From contig NZ_JAIPUL010000005.1 of NCBI RefSeq assembly GCF_020180945.1, positions 1 to 64,000 on the forward strand: a stretch of 64,000 bases of DNA, written 5' to 3'. The DNA comes from Lacticaseibacillus kribbianus (GTDB taxonomy: Bacteria; Bacillota; Bacilli; Lactobacillales; Lactobacillaceae). The notes under the pieces were generated by a model. The model ran no database searches, had not been told where the DNA came from, and saw nothing but the letters and a program-made list of their open reading frames with translations. The stretch's first letter is position 1; each line of letters begins with the position of its first letter. Positions 1 to 7,887 of the stretch are shown piece by piece. Both the position numbers and the translations under genes were made by a program.

Positions 1-72
<72 letters not shown>

Positions 73-221
73 ATGAGCTGTTTGAATAGCTCGATTTGTT
101 GTTACTAGCGAATTGACTTCGCAGTGTTTAATTCTTTTCAATTAAGAAAAGCCCTATCACATTTACGAAACTTTGTTCAGTTTTCAAAGGACTACCTTGT
201 CGTCCAAGCGACAACTCATTA

Positions 222-250
222 AGTATATCGCGTTGGCCGATCGTTGTCAA
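222..250 (-). promoter_or_regulatory. rRNA promoter P3 (proximal)
   Basis: A perfect TTGACA (245-250) and TATACT (222-227) lie 17 bases apart on the minus strand. Just upstream, bases 250-274 hold an AT-rich palindrome (AATAAGAAGTT/AACTTCTTATT) in the position of an UP element. Between this promoter and base 72 the leader has the CTTTGAAAACTG motif typical of Lactobacillus rRNA leaders. Confidence 0.9.
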
Positions 251-308
251 TAAGAAGTTTTAACTTCTTATTAGCGAGGCGTTATGCCTTGCTTGCGACA
301 ACTTTTAT

Positions 309-337
309 AGTTTAGCAGGTCGCGACGTTGATGTCAA
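309..337 (-). promoter_or_regulatory. rRNA promoter P2
   Basis: On the minus strand TTGACA (332-337) and TAAACT (309-314) are spaced by 17 bases. It is the middle promoter of the tandem array upstream of the 16S gene. Confidence 0.85.
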
Positions 338-392
338 ACACTTTTTTTGCTTGCTCAAGTCGTTTCCGTGTCATCCAAAAGACAACTTTGAT

Positions 393-421
393 ATCATACC
401 AAGTGAGCCCTGCAGCGTCAA
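393..421 (-). promoter_or_regulatory. rRNA promoter P1 (distal)
   Basis: On the minus strand TTGACG (416-421) and TATGAT (393-398) are separated by exactly 17 bases. It is the farthest of three tandem promoters reading towards the 16S gene and lies about 40 bases upstream of the divergent methyltransferase start. Confidence 0.8.
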
Positions 422-460
422 CCGGTTTGACCAACTTTCTGCAAATTGAGGAGTGACACC

Positions 461-1198
461 ATGGATGATCCACGCGCTTGGGACGACTTCGCCCCGGAAT
501 ACGCCCGCGTTCAGCGGGAATCGCGGCTGCCCGTCGAGCGGGACGTGGTCGCGGCGCTCAACGCCCAGTGGCCGCTGAGCCGGCTGTCCGTGCTCGACCT
601 GGCGGCGGGCAGCGGGCGCTACGCGCTGCCGCTGGCCCGCGCCGCCGCCCACGTGACGCTCACCGACTGGTCGGCCGCGATGCTTGAAGAGGCGCGCGGG
701 TGGCTCGACGCGCACGCCGTCAAAAACGCCGCGTTCCGCGTCGGCGACTGGCACGACCTGCCGCATCGGCAGCTGGCCGATCTGGTTTTCATCAGCCAGC
801 TGCCGACGCTGACGCCGCAGGACCTGCCCCACCTGCGGGCGCTGGCCAAGCGGGCGCTGGCGTTCAACCTCCAGACGGCGCAGACCACGGGGCTGGTCAC
901 GCAGATGGCCCGGGCGCTGAACCTGACGCCGCTGACCGTGGCGCAGGCGGACCCCAGGCGGGCGTGGCACATTCAGCGCGGGCTGATCCTCAAGGGTGCG
1001 CGGGTGGTGCACCAGGACTTCAGCTACCAGCTCGAGGACACGGTCACCATCACCGACCTGCTGCCGGCGTTCGATCGACCCTTCTCGCTGCGCCAGGCGC
1101 AGGAGCTCGCGGCGGCCGTGATCGGGGTTCCCGACCCCAACCTGCCGGTGGTCACCACCACCGACTACACGTTCTCCCTGCTCACCTGCGCGGTCTAG
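461..1198 (+). CDS. Class I SAM-dependent methyltransferase
   Basis: A 245-residue cytosolic protein. Motif I, VLDLAAGSGRYALPLA, sits near residue 45 and is followed by an acidic residue (TDWSAAM), as expected for a Rossmann-fold enzyme that binds S-adenosylmethionine. The substrate cannot be read from sequence. I place the start at ATG 461, preceded by GAGGAG at 448-453; an in-frame TTG at 446 lies upstream but has no ribosome site. The gene is monocistronic, divergent from the rRNA operon and ends just before a strong terminator. Base composition matches the host. Family confidence is good, function unknown. Confidence 0.85.
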   Translation: MDDPRAWDDFAPEYARVQRESRLPVERDVVAALNAQWPLSRLSVLDLAAGSGRYALPLARAAAHVTLTDWSAAMLEEARGWLDAHAVKNAAFRVGDWHDLPHRQLADLVFISQLPTLTPQDLPHLRALAKRALAFNLQTAQTTGLVTQMARALNLTPLTVAQADPRRAWHIQRGLILKGARVVHQDFSYQLEDTVTITDLLPAFDRPFSLRQAQELAAAVIGVPDPNLPVVTTTDYTFSLLTCAV

Positions 1199-1260
1199 GG
1201 CCGCGGTGAGACACATGGTGAACCGTTCGGCGGCGACGATTACTTTCTATCATGAACGAA

Positions 1261-1296
1261 GCGGCGGCCCCCAAGGTTGGGGGCCGCCGCTTTTTG
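1261..1296. terminator. Bidirectional intrinsic terminator
   Basis: A 14-bp GC stem (GCGGCGGCCCCCAA with its complement, 1261-1290) is followed by TTTTT on the plus strand. It separates the convergent methyltransferase and ABC-F genes. Confidence 0.9.
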
Positions 1297-1297
1297 G

Positions 1298-2839
1298 CTA
1301 GCGCTGCAAATTCTCGATGTTGATCTGGGTGTCGACCCAGCTGTCGTCGTAGAAGCCGGTTTCGTGCGAGACCAGCACCACGGCGCCCGGGTAGGCCCTA
1401 AGCGCGTCCTGCAGGGCGCGCTTGGTGTCGTCGTCCAGGTGGTTGGTCGGCTCGTCCATGATCAGGATGTTGCTCGGCGTCAGCATCAAGTCGGCGAGCT
1501 TGACCTTGCTCTGTTCACCACCAGACAGCATCTGAAGCGGCTTGTCCATCTCCTCGCGGGTCAGCGCGGTGCGCGCCAGCACTTGGCGCAGCGGGCGCTG
1601 GCTCAGGGCCGGGTACTTGCCCATCAGGTACTGCAGCGGGGTCTGCTTGGGAATCGCCCAGTCCAGCTCCTGCTCGAAGTAGCCGAAGACCACGTTGTCG
1701 GCGATGGCGACATCCCCGCCCAGCGCGGGCAGCTGTCCCAGGATGGTTTTGAGCAGCGTCGACTTGCCGATGCCGTTGAACCCCTGCAGGGCGATCACCT
1801 CGTCCTTGGCGATGGAAAAATTGATCGGCGCAAGCAGCGGCTGGTCGTAGCCGACCACCAAGTCGTTGACGTACACCAGCACCTGGCGCTGCACCTCCTG
1901 GTACGGGAAGGCCAGGTGGGCGTGCGCCCGGTTGCCCGGCGGGGTCAGGCGCTCGAGGTGGGCCAGCTGCTTTTCGCGCGAGCGGGCCGCGGTGGAGCGG
2001 GTGCCGGCCTTGAAGCGGCGAATGAACGCCTCCTGCTTTTGAATCTGCGCCTGCTGCTTGGCGTAGGCCTTCATGTAGGTCTCGTGGTCGGCCTCCTTTT
2101 GACGCATGGCCTGGTGCAGGCTGCCGGTGTACTTGGTGATCTGGCCGAACTCGATGTCGAGGATCGCGTTGGTCACGTTTTCCAGAAAATCGTAGTCGTG
2201 CGAGATCACGATGAACGCGCCCTCGAAGCTCTGCAGCCAGTCGGTCAGCCAGGCGATGTGGCTGACGTCCAGGTAGTTGGTCGGCTCGTCCAGCAGCAGC
2301 ATGTCGGGCTTCTCCAGCAGCAGCTTGGCCAAAATGATCTTGGAGCGCTGGCCGCCGGACAGCGCGTCGACCGGGTGATCTAGGCCGATGGCGTCGAGCC
2401 CCAGCCCGGTGGCCACCGTGTCGATCTTCGTGTCGATGTCGTAGAACTCCGCGGCCTCGAGCTCCTCCTGGATGGTGCCGGCCTTGGCCAGCAGCTCGTC
2501 GTCCGGGTTCTGTGCGTAGTCAGCGTAGATCTGGTTCATCTTGGCCTCCTTGGCGAACAGTTCCGCAAAGGCTGTGTGAAGGAATTCACCGACCGTCTGG
2601 CCTGGGTGAAGGTTCACATACTGGTCCAGGTAGCCGATGTGCAGGTGCTTTTGCCACACCACCTTACCCTCGTCCGGCTCGAGCCCGCCGGTCAGGATCT
2701 TGATCAGCGTGCTTTTGCCCACGCCGTTTTGGCCGACCACCCCGAGGTGATCCGCCTGGTTCACTTGAAAACTCGCATCTTGGTAAAGCTGCTTATCCAA
2801 GAAGCGCTGCGATAAGCCGGTCACCGTCAAAACACTCAT
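1298..2839 (-). CDS. ABC-F family ATPase (YfmM-like)
   Basis: A 513-residue soluble protein with two ABC domains and no membrane segment, the ABC-F layout of ribosome-associated ATPases. Domain 1 has Walker A GQNGVGKST at residues 36-44, signature LSGGQRSK near 160 and Walker B LLLLDEPTN near 180. Domain 2 repeats the set with GFNGIGKST, LSGGEQSK and ILIMDEPTN. A charged linker (about residues 250-300) joins them. Length and motifs match B. subtilis YfmM as I remember it; ABC-F members act on translating ribosomes or confer resistance, and the target here is not evident. ATG 2839 is preceded by AAGGAGGACCACC. The gene stands alone. Confidence 0.92.
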   Translation of the reverse strand: MSVLTVTGLSQRFLDKQLYQDASFQVNQADHLGVVGQNGVGKSTLIKILTGGLEPDEGKVVWQKHLHIGYLDQYVNLHPGQTVGEFLHTAFAELFAKEAKMNQIYADYAQNPDDELLAKAGTIQEELEAAEFYDIDTKIDTVATGLGLDAIGLDHPVDALSGGQRSKIILAKLLLEKPDMLLLDEPTNYLDVSHIAWLTDWLQSFEGAFIVISHDYDFLENVTNAILDIEFGQITKYTGSLHQAMRQKEADHETYMKAYAKQQAQIQKQEAFIRRFKAGTRSTAARSREKQLAHLERLTPPGNRAHAHLAFPYQEVQRQVLVYVNDLVVGYDQPLLAPINFSIAKDEVIALQGFNGIGKSTLLKTILGQLPALGGDVAIADNVVFGYFEQELDWAIPKQTPLQYLMGKYPALSQRPLRQVLARTALTREEMDKPLQMLSGGEQSKVKLADLMLTPSNILIMDEPTNHLDDDTKRALQDALRAYPGAVVLVSHETGFYDDSWVDTQINIENLQR

Positions 2840-3222
2840 GGTGGTGGTCCTCCTTGTTGAAATTTTTCATTTCATTTTCAGAAAAAAACGTCATAATACC
2901 CTACCACACTTGACCGGGTCTTGGCAATCGAGCAGATTCTTTGCCCCCGCCGCGCGCCGGGCGGATAATGACGTCAGGCCCCACCCAGATGGTAGCAGGG
3001 TGCCGCGGGCAATTGCCAGCGCGGCGGCCCGGACCGGGCCGAGGACCAGCGGGCCATGACCCGCGGCCAACCCCGTACTGGCGGTGCCCGTCCGCCGGCA
3101 CGCAGATTACCCCTCGGCTGCCGCGGCCGGCACGCCGGGCGCAGGCTCGCACTACTCGCCGGATTGCCACGTTTCATCCGCCGCGCACCGGGCGCGGCCA
3201 CCCCTGAAAGGAGCGATTAATT
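2840..3222. other. Intergenic region without recognised gene
   Basis: This 383-bp stretch separates the divergent ABC-F and ADP-ribosylglycohydrolase-like genes. The first 90 bases are AT-rich and probably hold the ABC-F promoter (TATTAT on the minus strand near 2895). The rest is very GC-rich with short inverted repeats but no open frame with a ribosome site that I would call a gene. Confidence 0.6.
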
Positions 3223-4155
3223 ATGACGCTTATCACCTCTCGGCTGACCCACGGCACCATCGGCGCGGCGCTGGGGTCCGCGCTTGGGCTGCCGCTTGTC
3301 GGCACCACCGTGGGCGCCCACACCCCGCCGATCACCGGCATGACGGCCGTGGCCGGCGGGCCGACCGGCGCCTACAGCAACGACACCGCGCTGGCCCAGG
3401 CCGGGCTGGCCGCCCTCGCTAGCGGGTTTGCCCCCGCCGGGCTGATGACCGAGTACCGCCAGTGGGCGCAGACCGGGGCGTACGCCGCCTACCCGACCGC
3501 GCCGCGCCACACCTGGCCGGCGACCGCGGCCGCGCTGGGTGGCCGTACGCCGGCCCGCCCGGACGCTGACCCCGGCGCGCTGCTGCGCAGCCTGCCGGTC
3601 GGCTTTTTCCTCCATCACCAGTTCGGGGAAAACTGGCTGGACATTCCGGCGGCGACGGACGAGCTGGCCACCTTCGTCAACCTAACCAACCCGGGGCTCG
3701 CCAACCGCATTGCGACCACCATGTACCTGCAGGCGGTCACCTGGCTGTTGGCCGGCCAGACGCTGCCCGAGGCGCTGGACGCCGCGCTCAACGGCACGCT
3801 GACCCACTACCAGGGCGAGCCCGTCGCGCTGGACTTCGCGCTTTTGGCCGGGCTCGATGCGGCGCAGGCGAAAACGCTGGCGGCGGGCCCGGCGACGCCG
3901 CGCAACGTGCTGGGCGTGGCGTGGTACAGCCTGCAGGCGACCGACGACTTCGCGCCCGCCGTCCTGACCGCGGCCAATTTTGGCCACGAAAGCGCGGCCT
4001 ACGCGGCGCTGGCCGGCGGCTTGGCGGGCCTCGCGTACGGCTACCTGCGCATCCCCCACCGCTGGTGCCTGCTGCTGACCAGGTACGGCGAGATCGTGCA
4101 ACGGGTGCAGCGCGCCGAAAAGTCCGGGTTCTTTGAGGACAGCGACGAGGCCTGA
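3223..4155 (+). CDS. Degenerate ADP-ribosylglycohydrolase-like protein
   Basis: A 310-residue protein with the ADP-ribosylglycohydrolase (DraG/ARH) framework: a Gly-rich N-terminus (GTIGAALGSALGLPL), a central GAYSNDTALAQA and a C-terminal block ending GGLAGLAYGYLRIP. In active family members the metal-binding motifs read roughly SDDT and GD.D..A; here they read SNDT and GHESAAYAAL. At least two metal ligands are therefore lost, and I infer an inactive or repurposed enzyme, perhaps still ligand-binding. The start ATG 3223 has AAAGGAG upstream. The gene is single and convergent with the CRISPR array; nothing links it functionally to the cas genes. Family call moderate, function unknown. Confidence 0.75.
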   Translation: MTLITSRLTHGTIGAALGSALGLPLVGTTVGAHTPPITGMTAVAGGPTGAYSNDTALAQAGLAALASGFAPAGLMTEYRQWAQTGAYAAYPTAPRHTWPATAAALGGRTPARPDADPGALLRSLPVGFFLHHQFGENWLDIPAATDELATFVNLTNPGLANRIATTMYLQAVTWLLAGQTLPEALDAALNGTLTHYQGEPVALDFALLAGLDAAQAKTLAAGPATPRNVLGVAWYSLQATDDFAPAVLTAANFGHESAAYAALAGGLAGLAYGYLRIPHRWCLLLTRYGEIVQRVQRAEKSGFFEDSDEA

Positions 4156-4164
4156 CGCGCATTC

Positions 4165-4203
4165 ACGCAAAGAAGCGCAGCCAATTGACTGCGCTCTTTG
4201 TGT
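4165..4203. terminator. Bidirectional terminator at the CRISPR trailer end
   Basis: An imperfect hairpin (CAAAGAAGCGCAG against CTGCGCTCTTTG) with T-rich flanks on both strands lies between the preceding gene and the oldest CRISPR repeat. It would end both the plus-strand gene and the minus-strand pre-crRNA. Confidence 0.75.
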
Positions 4204-4212
4204 AGGCTATTC

Positions 4213-4889
4213 GCTCTAATGCTGATTGATACGACATCTATCTGAGACCCTACTCACCGCGGCCGCCCTACGCTGTTGGTGCTGGCGCTGATTGATACGA
4301 CATCTATCTGAGACCTGCTTGCCAGTCCCACCACGAACTCCTGCGTGCTGGCGCTGATTGATACGACATCTATCTGAGACCCTTTTTGAGTGTTTTTTAG
4401 TGGCTTTCTGGTGCTGGCGCTGATTGATACGACATCTATCTGAGACAGTCTATTATAGCAAGTTGGGCCACGGTTGGTGCTGGCGCTGATTGATACGACA
4501 TCTATCTGAGACTGCTTGACCAAGCCCAGCGCGACGCCGCTGGTGCTGGCGCTGATTGATACGACATCTATCTGAGACTGGTATCGGCAGGCGTGCCGAT
4601 CGGGCCATGTGCTGGCGCTGATTGATACGACATCTATCTGAGACAGTACGCCATCAAGTGCAAGGCCCCGCGCGGTGCTGGCGCTGATTGATACGACATC
4701 TATCTGAGACGTACGCCAAGCGCGACGGGTTCAACTACGTGTGCTGGCGCTGATTGATACGACATCTATCTGAGACGCGGTAGCCGAGCACTTGCACGTC
4801 ACACCTGTGCTGGCGCTGATTGATACGACATCTATCTGAGACAGACGTGAAAATCGGCGACACGGGCGTTGTGGTGCTGGCGCTGATTG
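4213..4889 (-). CRISPR. Type II-A CRISPR array, leader-distal part
   Basis: Nine intact 36-base repeats (starts 4279, 4345, 4411, 4477, 4543, 4609, 4675, 4741, 4807) plus a degenerate terminal repeat (4213-4248, first eight bases diverged) and a 16-base repeat stub at 4874-4889. There are ten spacers, nine of 30 bases and one of 31. On the transcribed minus strand the repeat begins GTCTCAGATAGATGTCG and ends GCGCCAGCAC. The degenerate copy marks the old end, so the leader lies to the right. The stub is cut off inside the repeat by the IS element. I saw no spacer matching sequence elsewhere in the window. Confidence 0.98.
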
Positions 4890-4960
4890 GTGTTACCCTC
4901 AAAAGTGAGACAGTGAATCTAGTATAATGACATCAAAGTATGATTACTGGAGGATCTGTT

Positions 4961-5221
4961 ATGGCTAAGAAGTACAACCAAGATTTCAAAGACATGCTCA
5001 TCGAACTACACGCTGCCGGCAAAGGACCAGGCGAATTAAGTAAAGACTACGACGTTCCCATCGCAACTTTGGGCAAATGGTTCACTGAGCATAAACAAGC
5101 ATCGACCAAGGATCCTTCAAGTGCAGAATATGCGAAGATGCGAGCCGAATACCTTCAAATGAAGCAGGAGAATGAGATCCTAAAAAAAGCCTTGGGCATC
5201 TTCGCGAAACAAAGCAAGTGA
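4961..5221 (+). CDS. IS3-family transposase OrfA
   Basis: An 86-residue protein beginning MAKKYNQDFK, with a helix-turn-helix (GELSKDYDVPIATLGKWF) that binds the element ends and a C-terminal leucine-zipper-like helix (MKQENEILKKALG). The start ATG 4961 follows GGAGG. The stop TGA overlaps the GTG that opens the downstream frame. Typical length for IS3-family OrfA. Confidence 0.92.
   Translation: MAKKYNQDFKDMLIELHAAGKGPGELSKDYDVPIATLGKWFTEHKQASTKDPSSAEYAKMRAEYLQMKQENEILKKALGIFAKQSK
5182..5188 (+). other. Probable -1 programmed frameshift site of the IS
   Basis: A run of seven A's is read as CTA AAA AAA GCC in the orfA frame. The -1 frame is open from here into orfB, so slippage on A AAA AAA would give the OrfAB fusion that IS3-family elements use as transposase. 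Confidence 0.6.
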
Positions 5222-6117
5222 CGAACCGCGATTTGTATGCCTTTATTGAAACTCACGACTTCCCGATCGTCACAGCCACCGATGCTTTATCCGTACCACG
5301 AGGTTCTTATTATCGCTACTGCAATCACGAAGAAACGCCAACCGAGAAGCGTCGGGAAGAAATACGAGCACAACTACACGTCGCCTATAAAGCCGCAAAA
5401 GGCCGATACGGCGCACCCAAGCTCACCTTTATGATCAACCAACAACGGGAGGACCACGTTGGTCAAAAATTGATCCAAAAGCTCATGCGTGAAGAAGGAT
5501 TGCGTTCGATCACTCGCCGAAAATATCGCGCAGCACCAGCAGCAAATCCAGTAGCTGAGCGGAACAACCTATTGGCACAAGACTTTAGTACAACAGCTAT
5601 CAATCAGAAATGGGCCGGTGATATTACTTACGTTCAAACGGCGAAAGATGGTTGGACTTATTTATGTACCTTCATGGACTTGTTTTCACGCCGTATCGTC
5701 GGTTTTGCGTACGGCCGCGATATGACCGAAACCTTAGTTATTAAAGCATTTAGTAACGCATTGATTGATCGTAACGTCTTTGAAGGATTGACCGTACACA
5801 CAGATCTTGGCAGTCAGTTTACCGGCGTTGCCTTCGAAGAAATCCTGATTTCTGTCGGCGCTAAGCACTCGTATAGTCGTAAAGCAACGCCGTACGATAA
5901 TGCAATCATCGAGTCATTTCATGCCTCATTCAAAAAAGAGGAACATTACGTTTTCCCAGAGAATTACCGCACTTTTGAACAAGCACGAACAAACATCTTC
6001 GAATATATCGAGAAGTGGTATAACCGCACTCGGATCCATTCTGGACTAGAAATGATGAGTCCAGTTCAATATGAAATAACTCACTGGCATGGTCATGCGC
6101 TGAATTGTAACGCCTGA
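5218..6117 (+). CDS. IS3-family transposase OrfB (DDE domain)
   Basis: A 299-residue catalytic subunit with an N-terminal HTH_21-type region (about residues 55-110) and an rve integrase core. The three catalytic acidic residues are present: WAGDITYV, VHTDLGSQF and the Glu in NAIIESFHASFKKE, 35 residues after the second Asp region as usual. It may start at GTG 5218 or be made as a -1 frameshift fusion with OrfA. No stop or frameshift disrupts it, so the element may still be mobile. Confidence 0.93.
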   Translation: MTNRDLYAFIETHDFPIVTATDALSVPRGSYYRYCNHEETPTEKRREEIRAQLHVAYKAAKGRYGAPKLTFMINQQREDHVGQKLIQKLMREEGLRSITRRKYRAAPAANPVAERNNLLAQDFSTTAINQKWAGDITYVQTAKDGWTYLCTFMDLFSRRIVGFAYGRDMTETLVIKAFSNALIDRNVFEGLTVHTDLGSQFTGVAFEEILISVGAKHSYSRKATPYDNAIIESFHASFKKEEHYVFPENYRTFEQARTNIFEYIEKWYNRTRIHSGLEMMSPVQYEITHWHGHALNCNA

Positions 6118-6188
6118 CTATAAACTCGGAACACACAAATCAAATAGATTCACTGTCTCGAAACTTGACTTAAATCCATCTCGAACGG

Positions 6189-6884
6189 TTGCTGGCGCTG
6201 ATTGATACGACATCTATCTGAGACACGGGCCAGTGGTATTTTGGGTTGGCCGTGGTTGCTGGCGCTGATTGATACGACATCTATCTGAGACCGCGCCACT
6301 GGGCGACGCAATCGCGCAGGGTTGCTGGCGCTGATTGATACGACATCTATCTGAGACGTCGTCATAGTCTGCCCTCACTAGAACGGCTTGCTGGCGCTGA
6401 TTGATACGACATCTATCTGAGACGCAATCCTGATGACACCACAAGCAAGCGTCTGCTGGCGCTGATTGATACGACATCTATCTGAGACGTACTTAGCGAT
6501 TCGCCCGGCACGTGTTGGCTGCTGGCGCTGATTGATACGACATCTATCTGAGACACGCAATCATCGACCACCAGTTGGTAACTACTGCTGGCGCTGATTG
6601 ATACGACATCTATCTGAGACAGCACCCTGTCCACCGACTAAGTCGAGTACCTGCTGGCGCTGATTGATACGACATCTATCTGAGACAATCATCGTCGCTG
6701 GCATCGACCGCCAAGTCTGCTGGCGCTGATTGATACGACATCTATCTGAGACACAACCTCGGTGACGTAGACCTTCTGGCCTCTGCTGGCGCTGATTGAT
6801 ACGACATCTATCTGAGACTATACTTGTCGGTACTATCGACCTTGATTTCTGCTGGCGCTGATTGATACGACATCTATCTGAGAC
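6189..6884 (-). CRISPR. Type II-A CRISPR array, leader-proximal part
   Basis: Eleven repeats (starts 6189, 6256, 6322, 6388, 6453, 6519, 6585, 6651, 6717, 6783, 6849) with ten complete spacers of 29-31 bases and a 10-base remnant against the IS. Bases 2-36 are identical in all copies and identical to the distal array. The first plus-strand base is T in the four copies nearest the IS and C in the seven nearest csn2, against G throughout the distal array. The last repeat ends 14 bases from the csn2 stop codon, so spacers are added at that end. Transcription is leftwards. Confidence 0.98.
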
Positions 6885-6898
6885 CGATCTTTTATAAT

Positions 6899-7585
6899 CT
6901 AGTTCTCAGCATCGAGCTCCCTGGAGTCGATGAAGTCGCGATCAATGTTGATGAGACAGGTGTTCTCACCCAAGTCAGCAAGCGGCGTATTGGTGAATTC
7001 AATGAGAGCAACGGGCAGATTCGACATCTTGACCTGCCCGCGGAAAGTCTCCCACTGTGCTTGATTCAGATAGTGACTCACGTTGGTTAAGGCGAGGACG
7101 CGCTGGTCGTTCAACTCGACCAGCGTCTTGATTAGGACCTCAAGCGTAGCGGCGACATCTCCGCTAACAGCTTCATTATACATAATTGCCGCCGACTTTA
7201 GAATCGTTTCCACGGTCACCGTCTGCGTAATTTCGAGCGGCAGATCCAGTGAAAACAAGGCATCGGCGACCACGCTTTGCAGGGTCCGCTCCTGATCAAT
7301 CAGCTGGGCCTTCGCCTGGTCCGACATTGCGGCGTTAAGTCGCTTGAGCAGCAGCCGCTGAAAAAGTTTGTCCAGGTTCACCTCGAGCAGCGGATCGCCA
7401 CCCCAGAGCAGTGCTTTGCTGGGCAGCACAGACTGGAAGTGCTCGTCACTGAGCCTGACCTTGTCCGTATCGTCGCGCAGGCCGCGGCAGAGGTCTTCAT
7501 AAACCTTGGGTGCCTGAGTGGCAACGACGACAATTTTTCCAGGCTGCGTCTCAATCGGTTTGTAGGGAAAATAGGTCATATTCAT
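6899..7585 (-). CDS. csn2: CRISPR-associated protein Csn2
   Basis: A 228-residue protein at the csn2 position of a type II-A locus. Csn2 forms a ring-shaped tetramer that holds DNA ends and takes part in spacer acquisition with Cas9, Cas1 and Cas2. The sequence shows the expected C-terminal pattern of a short beta strand and acidic tail (NTCLINIDRDFID) and normal length; the last eight residues look like an extension. The start ATG 7585 overlaps the cas2 stop by four bases (ATGA), implying translational coupling. Only 14 bases separate its stop from the first repeat, so the array leader overlaps the coding region. Confidence 0.9.
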   Translation of the reverse strand: MNMTYFPYKPIETQPGKIVVVATQAPKVYEDLCRGLRDDTDKVRLSDEHFQSVLPSKALLWGGDPLLEVNLDKLFQRLLLKRLNAAMSDQAKAQLIDQERTLQSVVADALFSLDLPLEITQTVTVETILKSAAIMYNEAVSGDVAATLEVLIKTLVELNDQRVLALTNVSHYLNQAQWETFRGQVKMSNLPVALIEFTNTPLADLGENTCLINIDRDFIDSRELDAEN

Positions 7586-7887
7586 AGGACAATCAACCTC
7601 GCCGCCGAGTTGCGAATGTCGTCGCTGGCCTTGCCCGAGATGAAGTTCATCGCCTGGTACTGGACTTCAGTAATCATCAGCGACTGAACGAGTCCATCCG
7701 CGGGAGCCCGCAGCGCAACCCGGCGTTCCAGCGCGCTGGCCGCCTTGCGGTTGACACAGACGCGAACGTAGATGGAATACTGCATCATCAGGAACCCGTC
7801 ATTGATCAGCTCCTTACGGAAGCGTCGGTAGTTTCGCCGCTGCTCGCTGGTGTCGACTGGCAGATCAAACATGATCATTAATCGCAT
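7582..7887 (-). CDS. cas2: CRISPR-associated endonuclease Cas2
   Basis: A 101-residue ferredoxin-fold protein that forms the core of the Cas1-Cas2 integrase. It begins MRLMIMFDLPV, with the conserved aspartate at position 8, followed by RRNYRRFRKELINDGF, typical of type II Cas2. I choose ATG 7887 because GAGG lies nine bases upstream; an in-frame ATG at 7902 would overlap that site. It overlaps the cas1 end by 23 bases and csn2 by four. Confidence 0.93.
   Translation of the reverse strand: MRLMIMFDLPVDTSEQRRNYRRFRKELINDGFLMMQYSIYVRVCVNRKAASALERRVALRAPADGLVQSLMITEVQYQAMNFISGKASDDIRNSAARLIVL

Larger units (their letters stand above)
4891..6178 (+). mobile_element. IS3-family insertion sequence inside the CRISPR array
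   Basis: A ~1.29 kb element with imperfect terminal inverted repeats that share GAGACAGTGAATCTA and outer TG...CA ends. It carries overlapping orfA and orfB with an intact DDE transposase and is clearly more AT-rich than the host. The left end interrupts a CRISPR repeat after its 16th base; the right end abuts 10 bases of an unrelated spacer remnant (6179-6188). There is no target duplication, so DNA was deleted on at least one side. End positions could be off by a few bases. Confidence 0.9.

Noticed and set aside
2940-3222. Small plus-strand proteins upstream of the ADP-ribosylglycohydrolase-like gene
   Set aside because: Arg/Pro-rich frames typical of random GC-rich DNA, without ribosome sites.
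4156-4248. Functional link between the ADP-ribosylglycohydrolase-like gene and CRISPR
   Set aside because: It is convergent with the array and separated by a terminator; nothing but position connects them.
4890-6180. Target-site duplication around the first IS
   Set aside because: Flanks on the two sides do not match; deletion is the better explanation.
4254-6634. Short open frames made of repeated SQIDVVSISAS or SDRCRINQRQQ units
   Set aside because: They are translations of the CRISPR repeats and spacers, not genes.
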